21,875 nucleotides of DNA, taken from assembly GCA_014885115.2 (NCBI GenBank), contig WKLE02000315.1, positions 33,437 through 55,311 on the forward strand. The letters are read 5' to 3'. The position numbers and the translations under genes are program-made. Source of the DNA: Asterionellopsis glacialis (taxonomy: Eukaryota > Bacillariophyta > Plagiogrammaphyceae > Rhaphoneidales > Asterionellopsidaceae). Shown piece after piece: positions 9,378 to 18,190 of the stretch. The notes beneath the pieces were generated by a model, which was given only the letters and a program-made list of their open reading frames with translations, was not told the origin of the DNA and ran no database searches. Positions within the stretch are counted from its first letter, which is position 1, and the number at the start of each line of letters is the position of its first letter.

Positions 9378-10697
9378 ATGGAAGAAAAAATAATATCCTT
9401 CAGAGGTACAGCTTGTAGAGAGCAAGAGCCACAAGATACAAAACTGTATTTAGTGCCGTTGACACAGAATGGCCAAGCATATAGACGTTCTCTGCCTCTG
9501 GAACTTGGACGAGTTGAGTTAGTTCGATGGTGGCTAACAAGCTGTTGCATCAACCGTTCAACCACACAAGGTGAAACTCAGCCTCATCTTGATCGATCTT
9601 CTTGCTGCGAAAAATGTCATTTAGTCGTCAAAAATGCAAAATACCTTTCGAAATCTATGTTACGGCTTGAAAATACTTCCAAAAAGTTAATTGTTCTTGG
9701 TAAGAACTCAAGGTGTCTGTACATGAATGGGAAGTCTGTAGATAATATTCCCAACGAAAAGGCAAAAGCTTCAAAAGTGGACATGCCTTTTAGTAATGGC
9801 GATACAGTGTCATTCCAATCAGACGATGATTCACGACCATGGATGGAGTTTCGCATTTGTTCTGGGTCAACTTTCATGGTAACACCCGAGGGGAAGAACC
9901 TTCGAAAGTCTTATGACAACTCTTCTTCCTTGAGAAGCGACCGATGCCACTCTAGAACAAAGGAATCTCAATTTTTTTTGCAACAAGATGAGTCACTAAT
10001 GCTCCGAGATACATCGGTAATTAAGCGGAAACGAGCATCATTGTCCAAAGGATCTGAAACAGACGAATCAAACAAATCCAAACGGAAGTTGTTTTCAACA
10101 CCCGAAAAAAAATGTGACAATAAAAGTGCAAGTGGTTATCATAATGAATATAGTTCGGAAATGGAACTTGATGCTTTTTATGATACCCAGAAGGGTTCTT
10201 CTAAGGTGTTACGTTCATCTCCCTCAAAAGAGGAACAATCACAACCAACCTACAATCATAACAGGGAATCCTCCCCAGTAGGGGATTCATCTATGCTTTC
10301 TTTACCACAATTTGGATCTGAAGACGAGGCAATAGACGACGACGATGGTGAATCAGATCAAATAAAAGGAGGTTCAATAAGAAGCGATGGTAAAGATTCA
10401 GCGCATCTACAAAGCATACAACAACAGCTCCCCAGTTCAAGTGGATATTTAGATTGTTCCTCAATATCTAGATCTATGTCAGATGATACTTCGGAATGGA
10501 AACCAGTTTCAGATTTAACGCGATCTGAATGGCAAGAATTGCAGGAACCCGCTGCAAGAACACCAACTGTTCGTCAAGCATTAGCAGGTCTTATACTTGA
10601 ACAGAATCGTGGAGAAAGAATTGACTGGCTACCGGCATTGTTAAATGGAACTATCATTCAAAAGAATAATCTGCTTCCGAAAGAAAGCCGCAGATAA
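9378..10697 (+). CDS. FHA-domain nuclear protein
   Basis: A 439-residue single-exon frame from ATG 9378. Residues about 22-160 look like a forkhead-associated domain, a phosphothreonine-binding fold: strands LYLVPL and LELGRVEL (Gly44-Arg45), a conserved His81 where the family has SxxH (here CEKCH, with Cys in the Ser position), Asn110, Asn117-Gly118 (YMNG), and Gly141-Asp142 (NGDTVSF). The Ser-to-Cys change may weaken phosphopeptide binding. The remainder is disordered: basic patches IKRKR and KSKRK (about 215-237) as likely nuclear signals, an acidic run EAIDDDDGES (about 317-326), and a more ordered C-terminal tail (about 372-430, with EWQEL and RIDWLPALLNG). RKLF (236-239) followed by TPEK fits a cyclin-binding plus CDK-site arrangement. 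The partner and process are unknown; checkpoint or transcription roles are typical of FHA proteins. Confidence 0.7.
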   Translation: MEEKIISFRGTACREQEPQDTKLYLVPLTQNGQAYRRSLPLELGRVELVRWWLTSCCINRSTTQGETQPHLDRSSCCEKCHLVVKNAKYLSKSMLRLENTSKKLIVLGKNSRCLYMNGKSVDNIPNEKAKASKVDMPFSNGDTVSFQSDDDSRPWMEFRICSGSTFMVTPEGKNLRKSYDNSSSLRSDRCHSRTKESQFFLQQDESLMLRDTSVIKRKRASLSKGSETDESNKSKRKLFSTPEKKCDNKSASGYHNEYSSEMELDAFYDTQKGSSKVLRSSPSKEEQSQPTYNHNRESSPVGDSSMLSLPQFGSEDEAIDDDDGESDQIKGGSIRSDGKDSAHLQSIQQQLPSSSGYLDCSSISRSMSDDTSEWKPVSDLTRSEWQELQEPAARTPTVRQALAGLILEQNRGERIDWLPALLNGTIIQKNNLLPKESRR

Positions 10698-11020
10698 CTT
10701 CTTTAGCAAAGTAGGGCATCAAACATCAATACATGGGTAGAAAGGTTAAAGGGAGATGATATTCTTCAGAATACATCTTGATTTAAAAGCACACTTTAGG
10801 AACCTTGATAGTTTTGTTTCTATTTTCGTTGACCGAATGGATATCTTAAAATCCTTGAATGAAAGATATCTTCGGAAGTGGAGTTTCCTTAAATTCTTCA
10901 ACGGTTTTATATTTTAGAAGAATATGAGTCGTGTTTTTTTAAACAACATCACAATGTCAAAGGAGATTCAAGACGGCATCAGAAAAGATACCGCTACAAA
11001 ATAAAAGCTTCACCTTGTTG

Positions 11021-11043
11021 TTTCGCGCCAATTCAGTGCCAAT
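11021..11043 (+). promoter_or_regulatory. E2F-like word with two CCAAT boxes
   Basis: TTTCGCGC (11021-11028) fits the E2F consensus and overlaps a CCAAT box (11028-11032); a second CCAAT box is at 11039-11043, 11 bp further, one helical turn away. The site is about 1.1 kb before the zinc-finger ATG, or much closer to the transcript start if the leader intron proposed at 11419-11935 is real. E2F plus CCAAT pairs are typical of cell-cycle promoters in other eukaryotes; use here is inference. Confidence 0.3.
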
Positions 11044-11418
11044 TCGCTATTCCAATGTGAACACTTTTGGGCGTTTTCAGTCGTGAAAGTGCTGGCTCGG
11101 TTGGTGTGTGTGTCGTCGTCCTTCGGGAATACACAGGGGCCACGTCAACGGTTTTAACGTCCCGTGATACTCCGAAATTTTTCTCTACGTACGAAACCTG
11201 TATTGAAAAATTTAGCTATACTCAAATTTTTATTTTGTACCAGTTTTGTACTGGCAGCGATGCATCTTGAACGATATTTCAATTTGAAGAGGACGCGTCG
11301 AACCACCTCCAACACCACTTTTGCTTGTCGCAGTGCAGCATATAAATTACAGTCAGTACCGTACATGGTGTTCTGTTTACCGACCTCTTCATCGACTGAG
11401 TCTTGAAACGAGAAAGAG

Positions 11419-11935
11419 GTGAGTTAAATCAATTTCGTTTGTTGCGGTGAGCGATGGTCAAACAGAGATGAAGGCGGTATGTGCGTGGCGGTTTGAGGAA
11501 GTGGTCTGATCTTTAGCGATGCGGCCATGTCGACCGCAATTTCGCTTGTCATGTCGCCTTGGAGACAAAGTCTACCGTAGAGTGTGCTTGTTCTGTGCCT
11601 CTTTCGGGGAATACGGACAGACGAATCATGATATCATCATGATGTCATCATCATCATCTTCAATTTTCATGTGAAAAATAGCGAAGTGTGGAAGAGTTCT
11701 CGAACTATCTTCGGTCCGTTTGCCCTCACTGCATTTTCTTTCAGACTTTCGCTGGAAGTGCAACAATGCTTATGATTGAGTTCCAACGTTCCACACGTTT
11801 TCTGTATGTGTCGAATTGATGTTACAAACTATCAATCCGCGAAGCTACACCTTTTCTTCATGTTACAAACGAAGATTCCGCGAACGCAGGTCACTTTCTA
11901 ATATTTCCGTTCGTTCACTTACATCATAATTGCAG
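11419..11935 (+). other. Possible leader intron of the zinc-finger gene
   Basis: A good donor (AGAG|GTGAGT at 11419) and a good acceptor (CATAATTGCAG ending at 11935) flank a 517-nt stretch without coding frames, upstream of the ATG at 12133. It is longer than the coding introns here. Only the splice-site words support it. Confidence 0.25.
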
Positions 11936-12132
11936 AAGATTCTAAAGCCGTGTGGTGCACTTTTTATAATTTGAAGGGTTCCATTTTGCACTTTCCGTGA
12001 GTATCGTTCAATTTTTCGAACGTGTTACATTTGAAATCTTTGCATCTGCACTTCTCACTTTTTCAAAGTAGGGAAGTAAAGCATAAGAAAGAAGGCGATA
12101 CCTGTTAATCTATCACCCTCTTGCAACTCCAT

Positions 12133-14871
12133 ATGATTCCGAGTTCGTCAATGTCGTCTCCTCCTGTGAGTAATAATATACAGGAGACTCCATCAAAGTT
12201 ACAGAACCGTGACCGGTTAAAAGTGGAATCAACTTCAGATGGAGATGTTCGAACGTTTGTAGTTGAACCGTCCTTTGATGATGGTTCAACGAAAGCTTCT
12301 GAAACCGCCCCTGCCAAGGAGGAGCAGCCAGTGCAGGAAGTTAGTCCGAGTCAATCGAAGGAGGAACCTATAGCGTCCAAGCGTAAAGCGCACAGTCGAA
12401 ATTTATCTGCGCATTTCTTTGACGCAACAAAAATATCGGAAGACCCTAGCAAAGAAGAGGTTTCTCCTCCAAATCATCGGAAGGCAGAGACTGGTTCTGA
12501 AGAACGAAGTAGCTTTTCAGTTCAGTCAGCTACGAAGGTAGACGGTGCTCTCAGAAGCTCTCCTCCAAGTTTGGGACCACGGGGCTCACAAAATTCATTC
12601 CGAGAATCTCCGACAGCAAGGAATGACTTTTTAACGAATTCAAACCAAACACCTTCGGGCACATCGCCAGCAATTGCGGCTGGGCAGAAACACAGCCGCG
12701 GTAGGTCTGGAGATTTTTCTAACCAGGCACTTGCGCATCGTCGCATTAATTCTATCGGAAACTCTGCTCCAGTGGACAGAACCTATGGCGGTTACCCTCA
12801 TGCAGCACCGTATTATCCGGGTCCAAGCTATAATCCAGGTTACTCAATGCATCCAACACACGCACCACCGAGGACCTCGGGTCCACCAGCAGGCAATCGT
12901 GAAAATCGCCACCATCAAAGGGAAGGCTCGGCTGGGCTCGACATGCTTACAGCTGCGATAGCCGATGTTTCCAAAGAAGAGCTAGCGGCAGCTGCTGGTA
13001 ACCGTGAGCCACAACCAAGAGCTAAACCGAGAACATGGGACTCTCACTCTGCCCCCCCACCAGGGGAGGAACGTCCACCGCACCCAGATTCACATCCGCC
13101 ACCACATCCGCACCCACCGCACCCAGATTCACGTCCGCCACCGCAGCCGCATCCACCGCACCCAGACTCACGTCCGCCACCACTGCCGCATCCGCCGCAC
13201 CCAGACTCACGTTCGCCACCACCATCGCATCCGCAGCATGGACCACCTCCGGGGGATCATAGGCCACAATATGATTATCCACCTCCAAATCGTGGACATT
13301 ATCCTCTTCATCCTCCTCCTCCATCCCATGGATACCCTGGACCTATGGGCCCACCACCAACTCATATGGGGCACCCGACGTACAACCCCCCCCCACCACC
13401 TCCACATGCTCATCTTTCTACTGTGCAATACTATCATCCACCCCAGGGACACCCTCCACCATATCCACAACGCGGAGTGGCCCCAAGTCCTGTGATGCCT
13501 TACCATGGGCCTCCGCCTCCTACTCACTCTTATCCAGTACAGTACTCACAACATGCGCGTGGAAGCAGCGACCCTGATTCTTACAACAAAAGTATGCCTC
13601 AGCAACCACCAGCGAATAAGAACGAGCCTAGGGGGCCGTACGAAAGGATAGATACTGATGAGAACTTGTTTGTACGCAAAAGTCCAGGGCCATCTCCTCC
13701 TCCACCTCCTCCGCATTCTGGCTGGCCTGGCGCAAATAGAGGAGGAACAACAACCGGTGTACAAACCCACGTGACCGCCATCAGCACTGGGACTGGTAAC
13801 AAGACAATGGAACCGACAGTACCTCGTGGAGGTGTAGGCGCAAGTTCAGATTCAGCGCCGACTGGAAACGATGCCCCCTCTTCTATACCGTCTACTGTTG
13901 GACACCATCGCAAGATGTCATCTTTTTCTAGTCTTGGCTTTGCCTTGTTCAGTGAAAGTTCGGAAAATAATGTTTCACAACCAGCACCGCCACATCACCG
14001 GGTACAATCCTCTACAACATCTTTCCTCAATTCACTGGAAGAGAGCGACCCATTTTTCCATAATCTGAACGGTCCACCTTCGGGTCCACCAGCTCCTAGT
14101 GGTCACCATCCACGAGCTTCTCCAACCAGTACTTATGCACAAGTTGCGCGGGGTCCACCGCCTGCATTCAGCCAGCGTCCACCAGAGTCTACTGGCATTG
14201 CTGCGCATCAACAACAGCAACTGCCACAACCACAACAGCAACCGTCCGGGCGAGCATTGGCTTCTGGGGGAACAAGTAGGCGTATTCGTCGGAAATGCAC
14301 CGTTGCTGATTGTCCGAATAGAGTTGTTCAGGGGGGTCTATGTATTGCTCACGGGGCCAAGCGCAAGCAGTGCAAGCATCCAGGGTGCACAAAAAATGTC
14401 AAGAAAGCTGGTCTCTGCAGTACACATGGGCCTGCACGCAAACGATGTGATTATGAAAATTGCACGAAGGTTGCGGTTCAAGGTGGTAGATGCATTGCTC
14501 ACGGCGCAAAGAAAAAATTATGCTCTGTTGAAAATTGCACGAAACAGGCAATTCTAGCTGGCATGTGTAAAAAGCATCACGATCTTGAACATGGCATTGT
14601 AGCAGCACGTGGTTCTCGGGCGAAAAAGACAGGTGCATTAGAGGGGCAACCAGCATCACAAGATTCAGCTCTTTGTGTTATTATAGACGAGCCTTCTGCG
14701 GTTTCTGCTGAGCCTCCGGAAGGTCAAGTACCTGCTCCTGCTCCTGTTCCTGTTCCCGGAAACAAACCTTCACACAAGCGTGGGTTGTCCATCTTTCAGG
14801 ACATGAGCGCTGAAGCAGTCCAATCTCTTCTATCGAACGATGAAGCCGATGTTACTCCTGCTCCATGGTGA
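12133..14871 (+). CDS. Pro/His-rich protein with four WRKY19-type zinc fingers
   Basis: A 912-residue single-exon protein, ATG 12133, TGA 14869-14871. Residues 1-715 are disordered: Ser/Glu-rich, then Pro/His/Tyr/Gly-rich with a four-copy 13-residue repeat (317-368), then a poly-Gln patch near 692-703. Four fingers with an exact 25-residue period follow (about 720-816), each C-x4-C-x9-C-x2-H; Cys/His sets begin at C722, C747, C772 and C797. The linkers are Lys/Arg-rich (HGAKRKQ, HGPARKR, HGAKKKL). This matches the Cys/His repeat of plant WRKY19-like proteins, also seen in stramenopiles, thought to bind nucleic acid or protein. Eight HxRxxS motifs are spread over the chain (Ser 92, 192, 207, 266, 479, 596, 626, 886). 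The C terminus is short and acidic, with SIFQDMSAEAVQSLLS. A likely nuclear regulator; its target is unknown. Confidence 0.85.
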   Translation: MIPSSSMSSPPVSNNIQETPSKLQNRDRLKVESTSDGDVRTFVVEPSFDDGSTKASETAPAKEEQPVQEVSPSQSKEEPIASKRKAHSRNLSAHFFDATKISEDPSKEEVSPPNHRKAETGSEERSSFSVQSATKVDGALRSSPPSLGPRGSQNSFRESPTARNDFLTNSNQTPSGTSPAIAAGQKHSRGRSGDFSNQALAHRRINSIGNSAPVDRTYGGYPHAAPYYPGPSYNPGYSMHPTHAPPRTSGPPAGNRENRHHQREGSAGLDMLTAAIADVSKEELAAAAGNREPQPRAKPRTWDSHSAPPPGEERPPHPDSHPPPHPHPPHPDSRPPPQPHPPHPDSRPPPLPHPPHPDSRSPPPSHPQHGPPPGDHRPQYDYPPPNRGHYPLHPPPPSHGYPGPMGPPPTHMGHPTYNPPPPPPHAHLSTVQYYHPPQGHPPPYPQRGVAPSPVMPYHGPPPPTHSYPVQYSQHARGSSDPDSYNKSMPQQPPANKNEPRGPYERIDTDENLFVRKSPGPSPPPPPPHSGWPGANRGGTTTGVQTHVTAISTGTGNKTMEPTVPRGGVGASSDSAPTGNDAPSSIPSTVGHHRKMSSFSSLGFALFSESSENNVSQPAPPHHRVQSSTTSFLNSLEESDPFFHNLNGPPSGPPAPSGHHPRASPTSTYAQVARGPPPAFSQRPPESTGIAAHQQQQLPQPQQQPSGRALASGGTSRRIRRKCTVADCPNRVVQGGLCIAHGAKRKQCKHPGCTKNVKKAGLCSTHGPARKRCDYENCTKVAVQGGRCIAHGAKKKLCSVENCTKQAILAGMCKKHHDLEHGIVAARGSRAKKTGALEGQPASQDSALCVIIDEPSAVSAEPPEGQVPAPAPVPVPGNKPSHKRGLSIFQDMSAEAVQSLLSNDEADVTPAPW
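13081..13236 (+). repeat. Four tandem 39-bp units inside the zinc-finger gene
   Basis: Four head-to-tail copies of 39 bp encode HPDS(H/R)(P/S)PPxxHPx units of 13 residues. Unit boundaries are at 13081, 13120, 13159 and 13198; the copies differ by a few bases each, with the fourth the most diverged. Copy number is likely to vary between strains. The repeat also keeps the other frames open on both strands; those frames are by-products of the repeat, not genes. Confidence 0.9.
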
Positions 14872-15381
14872 AAGTAATTATGACTTGTTACGGCTGAACT
14901 GTCATAAGTGGCGGCATCAAGCAAGGAAATGGGACATATTTGGGACAAGCCCCTATTGTATGCTTGAAGAAGCCTTTATTAGAATTGATTTGTATTTGAA
15001 CTCTTTGATCCTCTCTTGCAAGGAGAGCGGTTTCATGCCACTTCTCAATACATGTAAAGTAGTTATAGATATACTACCATTGCTATATTTAATCTATATT
15101 TTGGCAATAGTTTTGGGTCCAAAGCTTTTCATGATTCTTGCTGAAAAGCGAGTTTGAATCTAAATTTCGCACAGTCGGCAAAAAGACATAGCTCTTTTAG
15201 AAATACATGTATTTTGCTATGCCTTTGTCTGATTCCAGTTATACTAGCAGTAAGATCATCTTTTAGTAGTATGGAACATATGGCTAACACTTAAAAACTC
15301 GCCCACAATTACATCATCACGAATACACTACACGGTATGAAATCATGTTGACTAAAAAAATTAATTGCTTCAGGCGTATTG
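14872..15381. other. Region downstream of zinc-finger gene
   Basis: Holds the 3' untranslated region of the zinc-finger gene. A frame running to 15157 has a very hydrophobic end (about 15045-15135). It overlaps the end of the zinc-finger gene and then stops, so I do not call it, although it could be the outermost part of the broken gene that follows. The 13-mer TCACGAATACACT occurs near 15317 and again near 15459. Confidence 0.4.
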
Positions 15382-16357
15382 ATGAATAAACTCGGAAACT
15401 ATGCGGGAAATTTGGCTTTTAAATGCGTTCATGAGGACTGTGTCTATTGTAAAAGTAATCACGAATACACTGTATTTAAAATTATTAGGTTCAGGCAGGC
15501 AGTCGACCAGGGAACGAACTTTGACCCCCTTTGTACTTCTTTAAAATAAAAGGTCTACTCTATCATCCTTACTTTGTCTTTGACCTCCAAGAAAAGCTCC
15601 AGAAATGCATGGCAAAAATCTTTGCCGAAGACAATGTTGCAGGTTCGGCTACTCTCATTTTGGGGTATGAGCCAACGAGAAAACTGTACCTCAGCCAGTT
15701 ATGAAGGCCTGAGGATACCTACGGTACACAAAATGCTAGATATCCGGAATGGCACTACTTTTTGAATTAGTCGTGATTGAGTTTCTTTCTAAAAGGATTG
15801 TGTTTGAGGATGTCTCAAAACCCCGAAAATAATTAATGGATGTGATAAATCGTTGAGTTCAATATATCATTCCAACTGGCTTTTTAGCTTCAACATATTT
15901 TTGTATTTGGTTTGCATCATCGAATAATGTCATTGAATTGTAGATCACGAGGCAAGTAACGATAATTGCTTTGATCTTCATGCTTATATCACTTCTTTGA
16001 CCGTGGATATCTATTAAGTTGGTAATTTTAAAAGAAAAATATAAATATAGCAGGATTGGATTGGCCTGTCAAACTAGTTGATTGTAAGTTTCTCTGAGGC
16101 AAGGGTTTGAGTCCACTTACGCCTGAATTTTTAAGTCCTGGCTTGACAAACTTGAATTTAGCGTTACTTTTCACAAAGGAGATGCAGTTCAAAGATTCGG
16201 AAACTGACATGTTTTATGTTCCTCTTCAGAAAAAGGTGCTCCGCTTGACATATTTGCATGGCACGATGAGGGTCCAAGGATTGCTCCAAAGGGATCAAGC
16301 AATGTCTATGACGATTGCAACCACACTGAACATGGATGATCCAAGCTTGTTGCTCAG
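15382..16357 (+). pseudogene. Broken protein-coding gene, family not recognised
   Basis: Five pieces with strong coding character (RNY codons, varied residues) lie in order on the plus strand but in different frames. Piece 1, 15382-15549 (55 codons, ATG start): Cys-rich segment AFKCVHEDCVYCKSNHEY, then VDQGTNFDPL. Piece 2, about 15552-15757: FVFDLQEKLQKCMAKIFAED to PEWHYF, with a TGA at 15702. Piece 3, 15764-15832: after a shift in a T5 run, LVVIEFLSKRIVFEDVSKPR. Piece 4, 15943-16017: DHEASNDNCFDLHAYITSL. Piece 5, 16088-16357: SWLDKLEFSVTFHKGDAV and LDIFAWHDEGPRIAPKGSSN, with TGA at 16124, 16205 and 16337. A dead gene is the simplest reading. Some gaps could be introns, and sequencing error could explain single shifts. 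No domain is recognised. The stops I could follow inside pieces are all TGA, as expected from CGA decay. Confidence 0.5.
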
Positions 16358-17004
16358 TAAACAAAAAAGACGTTAAAATTTGCTAACAAGGTAAGTTGAT
16401 TCCACCAGCATGAGAACAACCTAACATTTAAATACAAAGTTAGAGTGCAGTCTCATGAATAGAAATTAGATAGTTGGACAAGCGGGCGACTATGTTTTGA
16501 TGTACTCGTACAGTGGTTTAACGGCGTGTTATTGTGATATAGATAGAGGTGCCGATCTACCAAACTGCCTCAGTTCAATTCTGGTACAACTCTGGTGGTT
16601 ATTTTTGAAAAAATATGACGAGGTTTGATGGGTGCATGGGGTGGTGTTGCGATATTGGATGTCAACGAGTCATTGCACTGAAAAAAATAATTGTGAAAAA
16701 TGACATGCGTACTGGTATTGTATTTGCCTCATGTGGAAGAAAAGCTGTGCTGTCCCAATACGTAGGGGTATAATACAGGTACATTCGATTAGGACTTGTA
16801 TCCCGTAGTAGCTGAGAAGTGTTTTATTTTCAAATTGTTACTTAGATGTATTAATACGAGTAGTCCTATTATTATTTATCTGTACTTGAATTAAGATGAA
16901 GTCTGACGAGCTGGCGGAGCATAATTTAGTCTAGGATTCTTAGGGCCGCTGTAGGGCATCATGTATAAACAGTTTCCTACCTGGTATCTGGTATTTTTAA
17001 TTCA

Positions 17005-17028
17005 TACTGTGTAGGAGCCTACACAGTA
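17005..17028. repeat. 11-bp hairpin with 2-nt spacer
   Basis: Arms TACTGTGTAGG (17005-17015) and CCTACACAGTA (17018-17028) are perfect reverse complements around AG. The neighbouring words (TACCTGGTATCTGGTAT) belong to the GTAC-rich family. Confidence 0.75.
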
Positions 17029-17929
17029 GCCACGTACCCGTAGTTGTAAAGTCGTAGAGCAGGCAGAATCTTCTGGCCTTATTGTGTTTCAATCATTATT
17101 GAACTGCAATTTGTGTACCCGTACAGCTGTACCTGGTATGTGGTAAACAAAAAATAATAGAGCTGGGATGGAGGATAATAAAAACAGGTTGACGTCATCT
17201 GGAATATTTACTCATTAGGTACAATTCCCTCTGCCGACTACTGACTTTACGTTTTACACTGTAGTATACTCACCTGGTACTGTAGGACCTACTCTTTCTG
17301 TACCATCCAGCGCTTAACTTATTTTGTTTCAGACATAATAATGCACAGAGGTACTGTAAAGTGCAGGTAGGCTCAGAGTGAACCAGTTGTGAACCGTTAC
17401 GGGGGAACAAAAAATGGTACTCCGTACCTGGTACATGATTAAATAAGGCAATTCATACATAATTATATGATGTCATCAAGCAATTTATTATAATTATTGC
17501 AAACCATTGTGCTTTCACATCTTTCCGCAAGATGATATTATTTATTTAGATCAATTATTTTTAGGATATGAAAAACGAATTTTGATCCGTACTGTAGAAA
17601 TAATTCTGACAGTACTGTACTCCTATATTTGAATACATAACCCTTCCTCCTTCTTCTTGAAAAAGATTTCCTTAAGTACGTAAACTAACAAACCACGACT
17701 CATCAGATATGGTTTCTTATTGCGAAAAAGAAATATCGTGAGGTAGAAAAACGTATAAGTAGGATTGTACATTTCGGTAAATAAATTGTCTGGTAGGCCC
17801 CTTCGTATAGTCAGTAGAGCTGACAGCATCTCCAGGTGGTTTTTACATTATTAAAAACTATGTCGTGCATTAAGAGAACATGATCGAACTTGAATCGCTG
17901 CACGAACTCTTACCAGGTCCAGTCAGTCC

Positions 17930-18190
17930 CCTCTATCTAGAGAGGTCCTACGTACCTGTACAGGTAGGCTCTTACTAGAGGAACTAGAGTTCTATGATTA
18001 ACAGGTACAGTACCAGGTACCTGTACAGATTACCTAAAATGGTTATCTCGGTAAGAGGTACCAGGGTACTAATAAGGCATCTTGCCGGCACAGGCAGGAC
18101 CTACCTGTACCAAGAACTGGTACCAGGTAGTCCTAATTGCTCTACCAGGTACCTGTAGTCCTCGTTTACCTGCTGGTACCTGGTACATAC
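17930..18190. repeat. Cluster of short GTAC-centred palindromes
   Basis: More than ten overlapping copies of words such as AGGTACCTGTAC, TACCAGGTAC and CTGGTACC, with shared spacers AGTCCT, AGGTCCTA and TCTAGAGAGG. One perfect palindrome is TACCTGTACAGGTA (17953-17966). The same words recur at 3500-3555 and 21,390-21,735. There is no fixed unit length, so it is neither an ordinary tandem repeat nor a CRISPR array. Confidence 0.8.

Larger units (their letters stand above)
10698..12132. other. Long promoter/leader region of the zinc-finger gene
   Basis: No coding frame here is convincing; the open stretches are short, overlap each other on both strands and lack protein-like composition. The left part should hold the 3' end of the FHA gene. 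The right part is probably a promoter and a long 5' leader, with an E2F-like word and two CCAAT boxes at 11021-11043, a possible leader intron at 11419-11935, and a cluster of ATCATG/ATCATC words at about 11625-11660 that includes the 10-bp palindrome ATGATATCAT. Confidence 0.5.

Noticed and set aside
13004..13527. Long open frames rich in His/Arg (plus, +2 frame) and Val/Ala/Asp or Trp/Arg (minus) over the zinc-finger gene
   Set aside because: They are by-products of the 39-bp tandem repeat and high Pro/His codon content of the real frame; composition is repetitive and lacks any domain.
14840..15157. 105-residue frame with a hydrophobic end, slightly reminiscent of the first membrane segment of fatty-acid elongases (LGPK)
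   Set aside because: It overlaps the end of the zinc-finger gene, stops at once after the segment, and none of the elongase His-box motifs follow. It could still be part of the broken gene downstream.
15574..15765. 63-residue open frame
   Set aside because: Shadow of the broken gene's piece 2, which is read in the neighbouring frame.
16107..16376. 89-residue open frame with an upstream TTG
   Set aside because: Another frame of the same DNA (from 16088) has much better coding character (RNY codons, FAWHDEGPRIAP); this frame is its shadow.
16540..16600. tRNA-like GTTCAATTC word
   Set aside because: No cloverleaf or acceptor pairing could be formed around it; I found no tRNA or rRNA gene in the window.
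16616..16771. Short Cys-containing frame (about 51 codons) starting MTRFDGCMGWCCDIGC
   Set aside because: Too short, no supporting context, no known motif; likely chance.
17623..17829. 68-residue minus-strand frame with aromatic/hydrophobic content
   Set aside because: AT-rich chance frame within a GTAC-word region; no start context or domain.
17930..18190. CRISPR-like array
   Set aside because: No constant repeat length or spacers; words overlap and are palindromic, and the genome is eukaryotic.
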